From Nitrospira sp. CG24A (GTDB taxonomy: Bacteria; Nitrospirota; Nitrospiria; Nitrospirales; Nitrospiraceae), in contig NEWT02000019.1 in the NCBI GenBank assembly GCA_002869925.2, positions 1 to 64,000 of the forward strand: a stretch of 64,000 bases of DNA, in the 5' to 3' direction. The position numbers were made by a program, and so were the translations under genes. The notes beneath the pieces are model-generated. The model was not told the origin of the DNA, did not search any database, and saw nothing but the letters and a program-made list of their open reading frames with translations. Each line of letters starts with the position of its first letter. Position 1 is the first letter of the stretch. Positions 10,062 through 18,005 of the stretch are shown in pieces.

Positions 10062-10448
10062 CGTTCACCTCCCTCGTGAGAACCTGTTGTCGAATCTTCA
10101 GTTTTTGACGTTTCCTCCCTCCCTGTCGAGCGTAACTCACAAATCTGTCACCCGTGTGCACCGCATGAATCGACGCCGCGAGCCACATAGACAGACTGTT
10201 TCTGGACAAACCTCACCGCCCCGTTTGGAATTCGTCTGCACGGTGCAGCCGATCGCCTTGCGATCCGGCACTTCCCGCCGAAGCATCCGTGCCACGTCAA
10301 GCCAGCTCATCTCCGAGTAGTGAATCGATTTGACATAGCACAGTCGCATTTTCGCCAAACAGAAACTGGTCAATAGTGAACAGCTCCCAATTGAACCTGT
10401 ACGCCAAAAAATCAGTTGTGAAATTTACATGCGATGCATGGCTGAATT
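10062..10448. other. Region without a confident gene
   Basis: About 390 bases. A 78-codon minus-strand frame (10137-10373, TTG start, Cys-rich) is present but resembles no family I recognise and lacks a clear ribosome site. Nothing else is supported. Confidence 0.4.
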
Positions 10449-10805
10449 CGACCTGACCCTCTACCTAGAATTGAGCATTGAACTTTCCTGGGAAACACGC
10501 GATACGTCCTTCGACGGGCTCAGGGCATCCCGAGCCTGTCGAGCCTTCGACCCTGCTCAGGCTCAACCCCGAGCGAGGTCGAGTAGTCAAGGGACGCCTC
10601 ACGAGGAACGCAGGCGCAGCAATTTCGCGACGAACCGTCATAAATCATGCGTACTAGGGCATACGCACCTGCCCCAATCGATAGGCATTGTGGAGATACT
10701 GCGCGACCATGCGCTGCGCATTGAAAAGCGCTCCGTTGACGGCAATCGTATGCCGCATGATCTTGATAACCCGGTCGCATTCTTTGCGGAAGCAATGCAC
10801 CCGTT
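10449..10805. repeat. Segmental duplication, copy 1 (phosphorylase 3' end plus flank)
   Basis: This stretch is nearly the same as 14683-14960: both begin GACCCTCTACCT, run through a CTTCGACGGGCTCAGGGCATCC hairpin motif, an ACGAGGAACGCAGGCGCAGC stretch, and end in the last about 45 codons of an alpha-glucan phosphorylase. Copy 1 carries an extra piece of about 45 nt (10542-10588) in the hairpin part. Because flanking non-coding DNA is shared too, a duplication of DNA is more likely than two old paralogues. Confidence 0.8.
10654..10800 (-). pseudogene. Remnant of alpha-glucan phosphorylase C-terminus
   Basis: The minus strand encodes [19 protein letters not shown] and [14 protein letters not shown] followed by TAG, almost identical to the C-terminus of the intact phosphorylase at 14837-16561. 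Only about 45 codons align in one frame; just upstream, SVELEGN in another frame resembles the KLEEKVLP segment, so the remnant continues with a frameshift. No start or catalytic part is present. It marks a lost second copy or a partial duplication. Confidence 0.75.
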
Positions 10806-11057
10806 CGGCTCGAGCATGGCGTGTTCCCTTCCAACTCGACGCTCATCGTATTCAGTTCCAGACCGCGAGCACCGAACCATCAGCATTAGGTTAACAAGCT
10901 GGTGACGATCCCCACAGCGTAGTGCTCGACCGTCGTCCAGCGGGGGTGCTCCGAGGCGAACCGCCTCGTGATTGACCGATCATAGATCACCTCTCCATTT
11001 GTGCAGGGCCATGCTCCGCCCCGCCGCCGTTCTCAACATGACAGGCTATTCCAGAGA

Positions 11058-11516
11058 TTACCCGACCGGCACGTCGAGCAAGTACAATTCCCCTTGCACC
11101 TCCGGGTGCAGGTCGCAGCGGAACGTTATCTTTCCCTGTCGATCAGGCGTTAGGCGGATCGCCAACGTCTTGCCGGGATCGAGGTGGAACCCTTCGATGC
11201 CCGTTCCGAAGGCCTTGATGCCTTCTCCTTCCCCCTCAACGGAACGGCCCAAGAAAAGGGGCGAGATGAATCCATGCCGGACAGCGTCCTCGTTGTGGAC
11301 CACGAACACCATCGGCGTTCCCGCGCGAATCGACTCCATCTTGGTGCGCACGTACTTGAAGTCGCGGATGGTGATCTCGATGCGTGGTTCCTGCGCAGGC
11401 ACGACGTCCAGAGCGACGATCGGCGTCGCACCGATCACCGGCCACCCCACCAGCCCCAGGATGGCGAGGGCACCCCAGCGTACCTTTCGTGATCTCAACA
11501 TTCTGTGTTTTTCCAT
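11058..11516 (-). CDS. Exported cupredoxin-like copper protein
   Basis: 152-residue protein with an N-terminal membrane/signal segment (WGALAILGLVGWPVIGA) and a single cupredoxin-like beta-sandwich. Likely copper ligands are visible: His in NEDAVRHGF, then Cys and His in FRCDLHPEV near the C-terminus, the usual type-1 pattern; the fourth ligand is unclear (VQGELYLL has no Met). The start at 11516 has AGGAGGTCGGAC directly upstream; a longer frame to 11564 has no such site. It is probably periplasmic and could carry electrons or copper. It is preceded by a possible tiny membrane peptide frame (11569-11661). Family assignment is good, function inferred. Confidence 0.82.
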   Translation of the reverse strand: MEKHRMLRSRKVRWGALAILGLVGWPVIGATPIVALDVVPAQEPRIEITIRDFKYVRTKMESIRAGTPMVFVVHNEDAVRHGFISPLFLGRSVEGEGEGIKAFGTGIEGFHLDPGKTLAIRLTPDRQGKITFRCDLHPEVQGELYLLDVPVG

Positions 11517-11568
11517 GTCCGACCTCCTATGTCTGAATACAACAGAGTCACCTATCCGGCCCACCGGT

Positions 11569-11661
11569 TCAACGGACGTTCTTTCTCCTGCCTTTCAGCA
11601 GCACAATCACGCCCACGGTGCCGATGACCGGGGCGAGCCCGCCGAGTACTTGCCAAGAGTT
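11569..11661 (-). other. Possible small membrane peptide or gene tail without a start codon
   Basis: A 30-codon frame encodes QVLGGLAPVIGTVGVIVLL followed by the basic tail KGRRKNVR and a stop, a convincing single membrane helix. The frame is closed upstream by TAG and has no ATG, GTG or TTG before the helix, so it is either a remnant or uses an odd start. It lies 53 nt upstream of the cupredoxin gene on the same strand. Confidence 0.3.
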
Positions 11662-11704
11662 CTATGGTCTTCTTCTTTATCCTAAAGATACGCGGCGGAG
11701 ACGG

Positions 11705-12775
11705 TCATCCGTGAAAACTGATCAAGGGCTTGATGATGCCGTCTTCCTTGGTCTCCATCAGACGAAATGCCTGATCAACCTGGTCGAATGCAAACCGGTG
11801 CGTAGTCATGGGCCTCGGGTCCACGCGACCGACTTCGAGCAAGCGGATCAGGCGGGCCATCCGTTCTCTCCCCCCTGGACAAAGCCCCGTGCGGATCGTC
11901 TTATCGCCAAGGCCCACGCCCCATGCCAATCGCGGAATCTTTACGTAGTCGCCATCTCCGAAATAGCCTGCCACAGAAATCGTGCCGCCAGGACGCGTGG
12001 CCTTCACGCACGCTTCAAAGGTCACCTGCGCACCAAGACACTCAATGGCTGAATCCACTCCCTGACTTCCCGTCAACCGTAGAATCTCCCCGACCGGATC
12101 AACCTTGGTAAAATCCACCACCACGTCCGCGCCGAACTGCTTGGCCAGTTGCTGCCGTCCGGGCATACTTTCCACGGCAATAATCAACCCGGCGCCCAGT
12201 AGCCGTGCGCCGACCGTCGCCATCAATCCAACCGGTCCTTGTGCAAACACGGCTACGATTCCGCCTAGTGGAATGTTTGCCCGCTCGGCCCCCATAAACC
12301 CGGTGGACATCATGTCGCACGTATAGACCGCGCTATCGTCAGACACGGAATCGGGGATGCGGACTAGATTCCCGCCGGCGGCATTCACGTGAAAGTACTC
12401 GGCAAAGCTCCCATCCTTGATGTTGGCAAACTTCCAGCCTCCGAGGAGTTGCCCACATTGAGAAGAGTACCCCCGCAAGCAGTTGTCGCAGGTGTAGCAA
12501 GGCGTGATCGCATTGACCGCCACGCGATCCCCTTCGCGAAAGTCTTTAACCTGACTGCCAAGCTTGTACACCACTCCCACGGCCTCATGCCCTAGCGTCA
12601 GGTTCTTCCGGTTCCCGATAGCACCCTTCACGGTGTGAACATCCGACGTGCACACGAGCGCCCGGGTCGTCTTGATAATGGCGTCGTTGGGTCCGACCTC
12701 GTTCGGAATGGGCTTCTCCATGAAGCCGACCTTGCCGATGCCTTCCATCACGAACGCGTTCATTGTTGTTCCCAT
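11705..12775 (-). CDS. Zinc-dependent secondary alcohol dehydrogenase
   Basis: Medium-chain NAD(P)-dependent alcohol dehydrogenase, 356 residues (family about 350). The N-terminus closely resembles the Clostridium/Thermoanaerobacter secondary alcohol dehydrogenases: CTSDVHTVKGAIG, LGHEAVGVV and GGWKFANIKDGSFAEYFHVN. Catalytic zinc ligands Cys (CTSD), His and Glu (GHE) are present. Unlike the thermophile enzyme, the structural zinc site CYTCDNCLRGYSSQC is intact. The Rossmann motif is AQGPVGLMATVGA and the C-terminal GLCPGGRERM is family-typical. GAGGGGG lies about 8 nt before the ATG; a second ATG four codons later is possible. It would interconvert small alcohols and ketones or aldehydes in the cytoplasm. 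No operon partner. Confidence 0.92.
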   Translation of the reverse strand: MGTTMNAFVMEGIGKVGFMEKPIPNEVGPNDAIIKTTRALVCTSDVHTVKGAIGNRKNLTLGHEAVGVVYKLGSQVKDFREGDRVAVNAITPCYTCDNCLRGYSSQCGQLLGGWKFANIKDGSFAEYFHVNAAGGNLVRIPDSVSDDSAVYTCDMMSTGFMGAERANIPLGGIVAVFAQGPVGLMATVGARLLGAGLIIAVESMPGRQQLAKQFGADVVVDFTKVDPVGEILRLTGSQGVDSAIECLGAQVTFEACVKATRPGGTISVAGYFGDGDYVKIPRLAWGVGLGDKTIRTGLCPGGRERMARLIRLLEVGRVDPRPMTTHRFAFDQVDQAFRLMETKEDGIIKPLISFHG

Positions 12776-12825
12776 CGCGTACCCCCTCGTTCAATCTGCG
12801 CCAATCCGCAGGCAGCAAGCGGATT

Positions 12826-13072
12826 TCATCCATTCGCCGGCGCGTCGAATCCGGAGATGACGTTGAGGAGGTCTCGTCAATGCCACCCTGGCGCAATGAT
12901 GCAATATCCCGTTGAGGTTCTCCAGGCGTTCGTCGATATGCTTCTCGGCGCGCTACCTGCCGTCAAGCGGCTCGTGCTCTCGATTGCCAGAGATTCAGCG
13001 CACGCACTGAGAAGCGAAACGAAGAAATACTCGCGGATGAACGCGCGCAATTTCTTGCTGTTGCCGCCTTGG
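12826..13072 (-). pseudogene. Decayed F1-type ATP synthase gamma subunit C-terminus
   Basis: Three different minus-strand frames in consecutive pieces spell the C-terminal half of an F1 gamma subunit: LRAFIREYFFVSLLSACAES and LAIESTSRL, then AEKHIDERLENLN, then LRQGGIDE, then DLLNVISGFDAP before a stop. In living gamma subunits these run together (LFRAxAESLASENASRL, AAxxNIDExLEEL, RQxxITEELLDVxxGFEAL). Frame changes between each piece and the missing N-terminus show a dead gene. The pattern fits the alternative (N-type) ATPase gamma chain, but this is a guess from a short stretch. Confidence 0.65.
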
Positions 13073-13115
13073 TGATGGTGTCTCCAGCCTTGCTAACTTT
13101 ATCCAACTGGACAAT

Positions 13116-13349
13116 CTAGATCTGTTCAATTCTGCTCATATGGGAAGCTTCGCGCCTCGCTTCCATCACAATCGCTTCCGCGTCGAACCAGTCTTCGAGA
13201 TCATGGCCTTCTCGGCAGCCGCATTGTTCCCACAGTTCATTAGCTTTCTTCGCGATCCGTGCCCACAGGCCTTTCGGCAATTCATAAGGTTTCTCCACCG
13301 TGTCTCCGTCGAGGGTTGCACGGGTCTGTGAAGCGCCACGCGTCTTCAC
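13116..13349 (-). CDS. DUF2934 family small protein
   Basis: 77-residue cytoplasmic protein starting with GTG. Residues 28-62 (LWARIAKKANELWEQCGC then GHDLEDWFDAEA) match the DUF2934 pattern (IxxRAYELYExRGxxxGHDLEDWLxAE), a short helical domain of unknown function common in Proteobacteria and Nitrospirota. AGAGAAAG precedes the GTG closely, a moderate ribosome site. There is no gene partner; it lies between the dead gamma subunit and a transposase remnant. Confidence 0.75.
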   Translation of the reverse strand: MKTRGASQTRATLDGDTVEKPYELPKGLWARIAKKANELWEQCGCREGHDLEDWFDAEAIVMEARREASHMSRIEQI

Positions 13350-13499
13350 CTTTCTCTAGCAATTCATTGGCCCATTGGTTGCCTTCGTCTTCACCATCAT
13401 GTCTTCACCTCCTGAAGCCAGGGTCGCGTAACACCGCCAGCAACCATCTGTTGTGGAAGGCGTCACACCCTCGCGCGACTGACAGTTCCCGTTGGTGTT

Positions 13500-13640
13500 A
13501 CCCCTACCACTCGCCCTTCTGCTGCAGAAATACAAGCGCCGCACACTGCCTTGCACCAGCCATAGATCGCGCTCCGGTGAAAGCCGCAGCCGGCGATCAC
13601 CTCGCTCGAGCGCTCACCCGCCACGTGCGGATGGGCTCCA
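13500..13640 (-). pseudogene. Remnant of an IS630-type transposase N-terminus
   Basis: The minus strand encodes AGERSSEVIAGCGFHRSAIYG, which looks like the helix-turn-helix of IS630 transposases (AGESPxxVxxxxGFHRSxIYxW). In the next frame SRRASGRG follows, like the SRRAxGRP linker of those proteins. No catalytic DDE region or terminal repeats were found. Similarity is short, so confidence is moderate. Confidence 0.45.
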
Positions 13641-13847
13641 AAGTCCCATGATCCCGTATCCGTCCGTCTCGCGTCATGGCGGAACGGAGTATCGCGCAAT
13701 CATCATGTGCTATCTAACGTGCTGACCTAAGAGTTAATTTCGACGTACCCGCTCGTCTCGTTCCTCGCCTAGCAAGGTGCGGAAAAACTCGGTTTATACA
13801 TAAACGACCATGAAATCTTCTTGGTGGCGGCGATGTCAAAATAGTCT

Positions 13848-13984
13848 CAGGATGCTCAAAAAGGTAGTCTAGCAAGGCCGCAGCGAGGAAAGAGGCGAGG
13901 AAAGAGGCGAGGCATACGCTTCGGTACGTTGAGTCTCTGAGCGCTGCGAGAACGTTGCCGGCGGACTTTTTCAGCATCCTGCTA
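13848..13984 (+). repeat. Hairpin element family, copy A
   Basis: Starts CAGGATGCTCAAAAAGG, contains AGCAAGGCCGCAGCGAGG, a central TACGCTTCGGTACGTTGAG and ends GGACTTTTTCAGCATCCTGC. The two ends are inverted repeats. An internal 12-bp word (AGGAAAGAGGCG) is doubled at about 13887-13910. Related copies are at 17728, 31541, 52333, 55642 and 57577. Confidence 0.85.
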
Positions 13985-14248
13985 GAGACTCGTCGCCAGA
14001 GAACTAGGAAATTCCTAGGATCTGGTCAATATCGCTCAGCTATCAAGACTCCAAAGAGCTTACAGTGACATGTAGAGGAGGTGCCTATTCCGAACGGTAG
14101 CCGATAGTCCGAGAGACCACTGACTCCACTCTCGAATCAGCACGAGGGCTCACTGGGGTGAAGGCGCGTGCGTGTCTAAGTGGGAATCGAGGAAGTCAGG
14201 AACACGAGTGAATGATCCAACTACATCCAATACATAAAGGAGTACGTG

Positions 14249-14614
14249 ATGCACACAGGAAAAACACAAGGGAAGGTACTGGCCGGATTCGTCATTGCAG
14301 GAGCATTGGTTTTGGCGCTGCCACTGCTGAGCCAGGCGCAAGAGAAGTCTTTTGCCGGTAAGCCGATATCCAGCCTTGATCCCCATTACTTAGATAACAA
14401 GGCCGACTTGCGACTGAAATTAGATGTCAAGAGGGAGATATCATTAAGTCCTTACGTCGACGGCGATTTCATTCACGTCACAGTTAGGGATGGAGTCGTG
14501 ACGCTCAGAGGGTCCGTCGAGGATCAAAGTGCCGTCAATGCCGCAATTGAAAACGCGAAGGAAGCCGGTGCCAAGAAAGTCGTCAGCCATCTGACAACTG
14601 AAGATAAGAAGTGA
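14249..14614 (+). CDS. Periplasmic BON-domain protein
   Basis: 121-residue exported protein. A signal peptide (VLAGFVIAGALVLALPLL, cleavage near SQA-QE) is followed by a short linker and one BON domain, roughly residues 50-117: KLDVKREISLSPYVDGDFI, VTVRDGVVTLRGSVEDQ with the typical conserved Gly, and AKEAGAKKVVSHLTTED. BON domains bind membranes or other macromolecules in the envelope. AAGGAG at 14237-14242 favours ATG 14249 over the GTG three bases earlier. The gene is isolated, on the opposite strand from its neighbours. Confidence 0.88.
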   Translation: MHTGKTQGKVLAGFVIAGALVLALPLLSQAQEKSFAGKPISSLDPHYLDNKADLRLKLDVKREISLSPYVDGDFIHVTVRDGVVTLRGSVEDQSAVNAAIENAKEAGAKKVVSHLTTEDKK

Positions 14615-14682
14615 AGACGTGAGACACCCCTGATGGCGAGGGGCAGCGGTTGTGCGCATGAATGTGCCGAACGCACAGCCGA

Positions 14683-14960
14683 CCCTGACCCTCTACCTGG
14701 AATTGAGCATTGAACTTTCCTTGGAAACACGGATACGTCCTTCGACGGGCTCAGGGCATCCCAAGCCTGTCGAGGGACGCTTCACGAGGAACGCAGGCGC
14801 AGCAATCTCGCAACGAACTGTCATAAATCATACGTACTAGGGCATACGCGCTTGTCCCAATCGATAGGCATTATGGAGGTACTGCGCGACCATGCGCTGC
14901 GTATTGAAAAACGCTCCGTTCACGGCAATCGTATGCCGCATCATCTCGACAAAACGCTCA
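14683..14960. repeat. Segmental duplication, copy 2
   Basis: Matches 10449-10805 in the same orientation (see there). It covers the last about 45 codons of the intact phosphorylase gene and its 3' flank, including the CTTCGACGGGCTCAGGG hairpin motif at about 14732-14777. The two copies enclose about 3.9 kb of small and dead genes. Confidence 0.8.
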
Positions 14961-16561
14961 TGTTCCTTGTAAAAACAAGGCAAGACCTTCTCTTCCAGCT
15001 TTCGATAGAGATCTGCAGCGTGACGAGCATCCATATCATGTTGAGGCTCTGGTCGTGCTTCCTCTCGATCGCCGATCGACCATCCGGTCACGCCTTCGAG
15101 GTGGCCCTCGATCCACCAGCCGTCAAGCACACTCAGGCTGGGGACCCCGTTCAGCGCCGCCTTCATCCCACTCGTCCCTGACGCCTCCAGCGGCGGCAAC
15201 GGTGTATTGAGCCAGACATCAACACCGGCACAGAACATCTTGGCCACCTCCATGTCGTAGTTGGCCAGGTAGGCAACGTTGATGATGTCGTGCAGCGCAT
15301 CACGCATCTCATGGATACGCGCGATCAGGTCTTTGCCCGCGCGGTCATGCGGATGCGCCTTGCCGGCAAAAACGATCTGGATCGGCCCCACTGCCCGGAC
15401 AATCTGCTTAAGCCGTTCGAGATCCTGAAAGATCAGATCGGCCCGTTTGTAGGCCGCAAACCGGCGGGCAAATCCGATCGTCAACACATCGCGATCAAAC
15501 CCCGCGTTCGATTCCCGATTCACATGCTCGACCAACGTGCGCTTGGCCTCCACATGGGCCGCCCAGATATCCGAGGTGGGGATGCTCACGGCATAGCGAA
15601 GCGAGAGTTGATCCCGCCTCCAGTCCGGTAGATGGGTATCGAAGAGCTTCTGGAACGATGGAGCGGTCCACGTAACCGCATGCACTCCGTTGGTAATGGA
15701 ATGGATCGGGTAGCCGGGGAACATGCTGTGTGAGACCTCCCCATGCTTCATCGCAACCCCATTGACATACCGGGAGCCCCGCAGCGCCAGTTGCGTCAAA
15801 TTGAGCGTCTCCTCAACACCGCACGCTTTCAGTATGGTCCACCAACGATCGCCCAACACCTGACGCACGAGTGTTTCGGGAAATTTATCGTGCCCTGCCG
15901 GCACGGGGGTATGGGTTGTAAACACGCACTGTTCGCGAATGGTTTCAATTAGCTCATGTGAAATCGAATCCGACTGGTTCTGCGCGGTCAACTTCTCCTC
16001 GCCAAGTGCAAGGACAAGCAAAGCGGCGTGCCCCTCATTCATATGGAAGCGACGGATGTCTGTATAGCCGAGGGCCCGCAAGAATCGAAATCCCCCAACC
16101 CCCAGCACCATTTCCTGACACAAGCGATAATGGTCGTCGCCTCCATAGAGCACATCCGTCAGTGTCCGGTCCCAAGGCTGGTTCTCGCTCACATCGGTAT
16201 CGAGCAGATACACCGGAACGACATGCCCGGACTCACCCTTTACCCAATACCTCCAGGCCCTGACATGAACTGTACGTCCCTCGATATCGACCGTGGCTCG
16301 CTCGTCGATCAGCTCAGCGAAATCATCGATCGGCCACGCGACTGGCTCCTCGCTTTGATGACCCTGCGCATCCAGCCGCTGGAAAAAATATCCGCGCCGG
16401 TGGATCAACGACACCGCCACCATCGGCACGTCGAGATCCGCAGCCGAGCGAATCGTGTCGCCGGCGAGCACGCCAAGCCCTCCCGAATAGGTCGGCATCC
16501 CGGATTCAAGGCCGATCTCCATGGAAAAATAGGCAACGAGCGGAGAAACACGATCCGGCAT
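14837..16561 (-). CDS. glgP: Alpha-glucan (glycogen/maltodextrin) phosphorylase, short form
   Basis: GT35-family enzyme releasing glucose 1-phosphate from alpha-1,4-glucans. At 574 residues it belongs to the short alpha-glucan phosphorylase form, not the 800-residue classical one. N-terminus [20 protein letters not shown] and [15 protein letters not shown] are diagnostic. [23 protein letters not shown] and [10 protein letters not shown] follow. [20 protein letters not shown] near residue 480 carries the pyridoxal-phosphate Lys. AAGGATATCGCC precedes the ATG. The 3' end is duplicated at 10654-10800. A debranching gene remnant (21303-21919) nearby shows that a fuller glycogen-degradation set once existed in this region. 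Confidence 0.94.
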   Translation of the reverse strand: MPDRVSPLVAYFSMEIGLESGMPTYSGGLGVLAGDTIRSAADLDVPMVAVSLIHRRGYFFQRLDAQGHQSEEPVAWPIDDFAELIDERATVDIEGRTVHVRAWRYWVKGESGHVVPVYLLDTDVSENQPWDRTLTDVLYGGDDHYRLCQEMVLGVGGFRFLRALGYTDIRRFHMNEGHAALLVLALGEEKLTAQNQSDSISHELIETIREQCVFTTHTPVPAGHDKFPETLVRQVLGDRWWTILKACGVEETLNLTQLALRGSRYVNGVAMKHGEVSHSMFPGYPIHSITNGVHAVTWTAPSFQKLFDTHLPDWRRDQLSLRYAVSIPTSDIWAAHVEAKRTLVEHVNRESNAGFDRDVLTIGFARRFAAYKRADLIFQDLERLKQIVRAVGPIQIVFAGKAHPHDRAGKDLIARIHEMRDALHDIINVAYLANYDMEVAKMFCAGVDVWLNTPLPPLEASGTSGMKAALNGVPSLSVLDGWWIEGHLEGVTGWSIGDREEARPEPQHDMDARHAADLYRKLEEKVLPCFYKEHERFVEMMRHTIAVNGAFFNTQRMVAQYLHNAYRLGQARMP

Positions 16562-16666
16562 GGCGATATCCTTCCTCTACTGCCTTTGGTTCACGAGAAC
16601 CACGATCGAACGAGCACATACCTTATAGCTTAACGACCGAATCGGTACGGTACGAGAAGCCGCACA

Positions 16667-17188
16667 TCAGCGAAAGAGATGTGTCACTGCCCAGATGAGG
16701 AACAGGCCATAGACGGAACCGAAAAACCAGGGGAAACTGACGGAGCGATGGGCCCACCACTGCCGGTGCTGGCGGAACGCCCAGTTCGGCTTGAAGATGG
16801 GAGGATCGTTCCGTAGATCTTCGACCGATTGCCGCGTTTCATGAAGTCGATACAGACCGGTGACGAGTTTCTGTCCCGGCCACTCCTGAGTCAGTTCGAT
16901 TCCCCTCAGCTGCCATTCCCACAATCCATTCTGCCCTGACAAACGGCCGAGGACGATCGCCATCTGAAGACAGAGGAGAATGCCGAAAATGCACAGAAGA
17001 AGAATTAACACGGTAAGTGACAGAGTCGCCGACTCTCTGGACACGATCAGCCCGATGACCGCGACAAAAATGGAATTGGCAGTGAGGTAGTCAGAGAGCA
17101 TCGTATGATAGTCCCGAACCCCCGAGGTCCAGAGCGTGATGAGATGATCGTAGTCTATCTTAAGACCGGATTCTCGTGGCGTCGTCAT
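16667..17188 (-). CDS. Membrane protein of unknown function
   Basis: 173 residues with about four predicted membrane helices: LTANSIFVAVIGLIV (about 34-50), a long one or pair in LTVLILLLCIFGILLCLQMA (about 58-82), and FPWFFGSVYGLFLIWAVTHL at the C-terminus. Between them is a soluble stretch rich in Trp and Arg. The N-terminus (YDHLITLWTSGVRDYHTMLS) resembles small membrane proteins annotated only as hypothetical. No clear ribosome site was seen. It lies 37 nt downstream of the VIT-family gene on the same strand and may be co-transcribed with it. Confidence 0.7.
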   Translation of the reverse strand: MTTPRESGLKIDYDHLITLWTSGVRDYHTMLSDYLTANSIFVAVIGLIVSRESATLSLTVLILLLCIFGILLCLQMAIVLGRLSGQNGLWEWQLRGIELTQEWPGQKLVTGLYRLHETRQSVEDLRNDPPIFKPNWAFRQHRQWWAHRSVSFPWFFGSVYGLFLIWAVTHLFR

Positions 17189-17225
17189 AGTGTGAGTACT
17201 TGCCGCAACTCATCGGAGACGACCT

Positions 17226-17708
17226 TTACTCCGCCCCTACAAGGCCTTGAACCCAATCGCCCACTGCATAGGTCACGACGACAACGCACAGGGCAATAAG
17301 GAGATGTTCGCCGATGACCTTCCACGGGGGAATCGCTTGCGCCCGTGCGACAAAAAAACTGAGGACTGCCAGCAAGAGCAGCCCCCAGATCACGCTGATC
17401 ACAATCGCTTGATCGAGCGGACGGGTCACGACCGGGACCACGAACGTCATCGCGATTACAAACTTTGCAGCAAACGTCGCCACGGTCGCTTCCCAGATAT
17501 GGCTTGTAGGGCCGCTGTTCTTCGACTCTTCGGACACGTGAATGCCGAGGGCGTCGGACATGGCATCGGCAATCGCGATGGTCACAATGCCACCGATCAC
17601 GACGGTTCGTGAATGGGTGCCGGAGTGAAGCCCCACCATCAACCCTAATGTCGTAATCACACCGGACGTGAGACCAAAACTCAGACCGGTTTTGAATGAT
17701 GGCTTCAT
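17226..17708 (-). CDS. VIT1/CCC1-family membrane protein
   Basis: About 160-residue inner-membrane protein. The N-terminal FGLTSGVITTLGLMVGLHSG and IADAMSDALGIHVSEES match the VIT/CCC1 family of iron and manganese transporters. It has about five membrane helices and lacks the long cytoplasmic metal-binding domain of plant VIT1. The second helix carries the acidic DAMSDALG motif typical of the transport site. Several starts are possible (TTG 17714, ATG 17711, ATG 17708); GAAGG favours the last. Transport of Fe2+ or Mn2+ out of the cytoplasm is the likely job (family knowledge). A large hairpin element begins 20 nt upstream. Confidence 0.8.
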   Translation of the reverse strand: MKPSFKTGLSFGLTSGVITTLGLMVGLHSGTHSRTVVIGGIVTIAIADAMSDALGIHVSEESKNSGPTSHIWEATVATFAAKFVIAMTFVVPVVTRPLDQAIVISVIWGLLLLAVLSFFVARAQAIPPWKVIGEHLLIALCVVVVTYAVGDWVQGLVGAE

Positions 17709-17727
17709 CATCAACCTTCACTTCGCG

Positions 17728-18005
17728 CAGAATGCTCAAAATGGCTGCTCAGTGAGCTATCACGTTATAAGGGGGTGGGTGGGATGATCCCTACTGCGCG
17801 CAGTCTTCCCAATTCTTCGTTTTTATTTCAAGGGTAGCCTGGTCGATCCTCGAGTGCGCGCGTCGAACGAGCACATTCCTATCGTGCGCGTTCCGCGAGC
17901 AGGAGGACGACTAGGCTACCCTTCTCATCCTTCTGAGGCCGCGCGTTGCGCGAGCAAGGGGGATCGTCCCACCCACCCCTTCCCCTCTTTTTCAGCATCC
18001 TGCTA
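17728..18005. repeat. Hairpin element family, copy B, holding a 210-bp nested palindrome
   Basis: The ends (CAGAATGCTCAAAATGGC and TTTTTCAGCATCCTGCTA) match the hairpin family, but the inside is different: 20-bp arms at 17772-17791 and 17960-17979 (one mismatch) and 16-bp arms at 17830-17845 and 17908-17923 (one mismatch) form a nested palindrome. The right end includes the TAG stop of ftsH. Confidence 0.8.

Noticed and set aside
10137-10373. 78-codon minus-strand frame with several Cys
   Set aside because: No ribosome site, TTG start and no family; noted only in the region entry.
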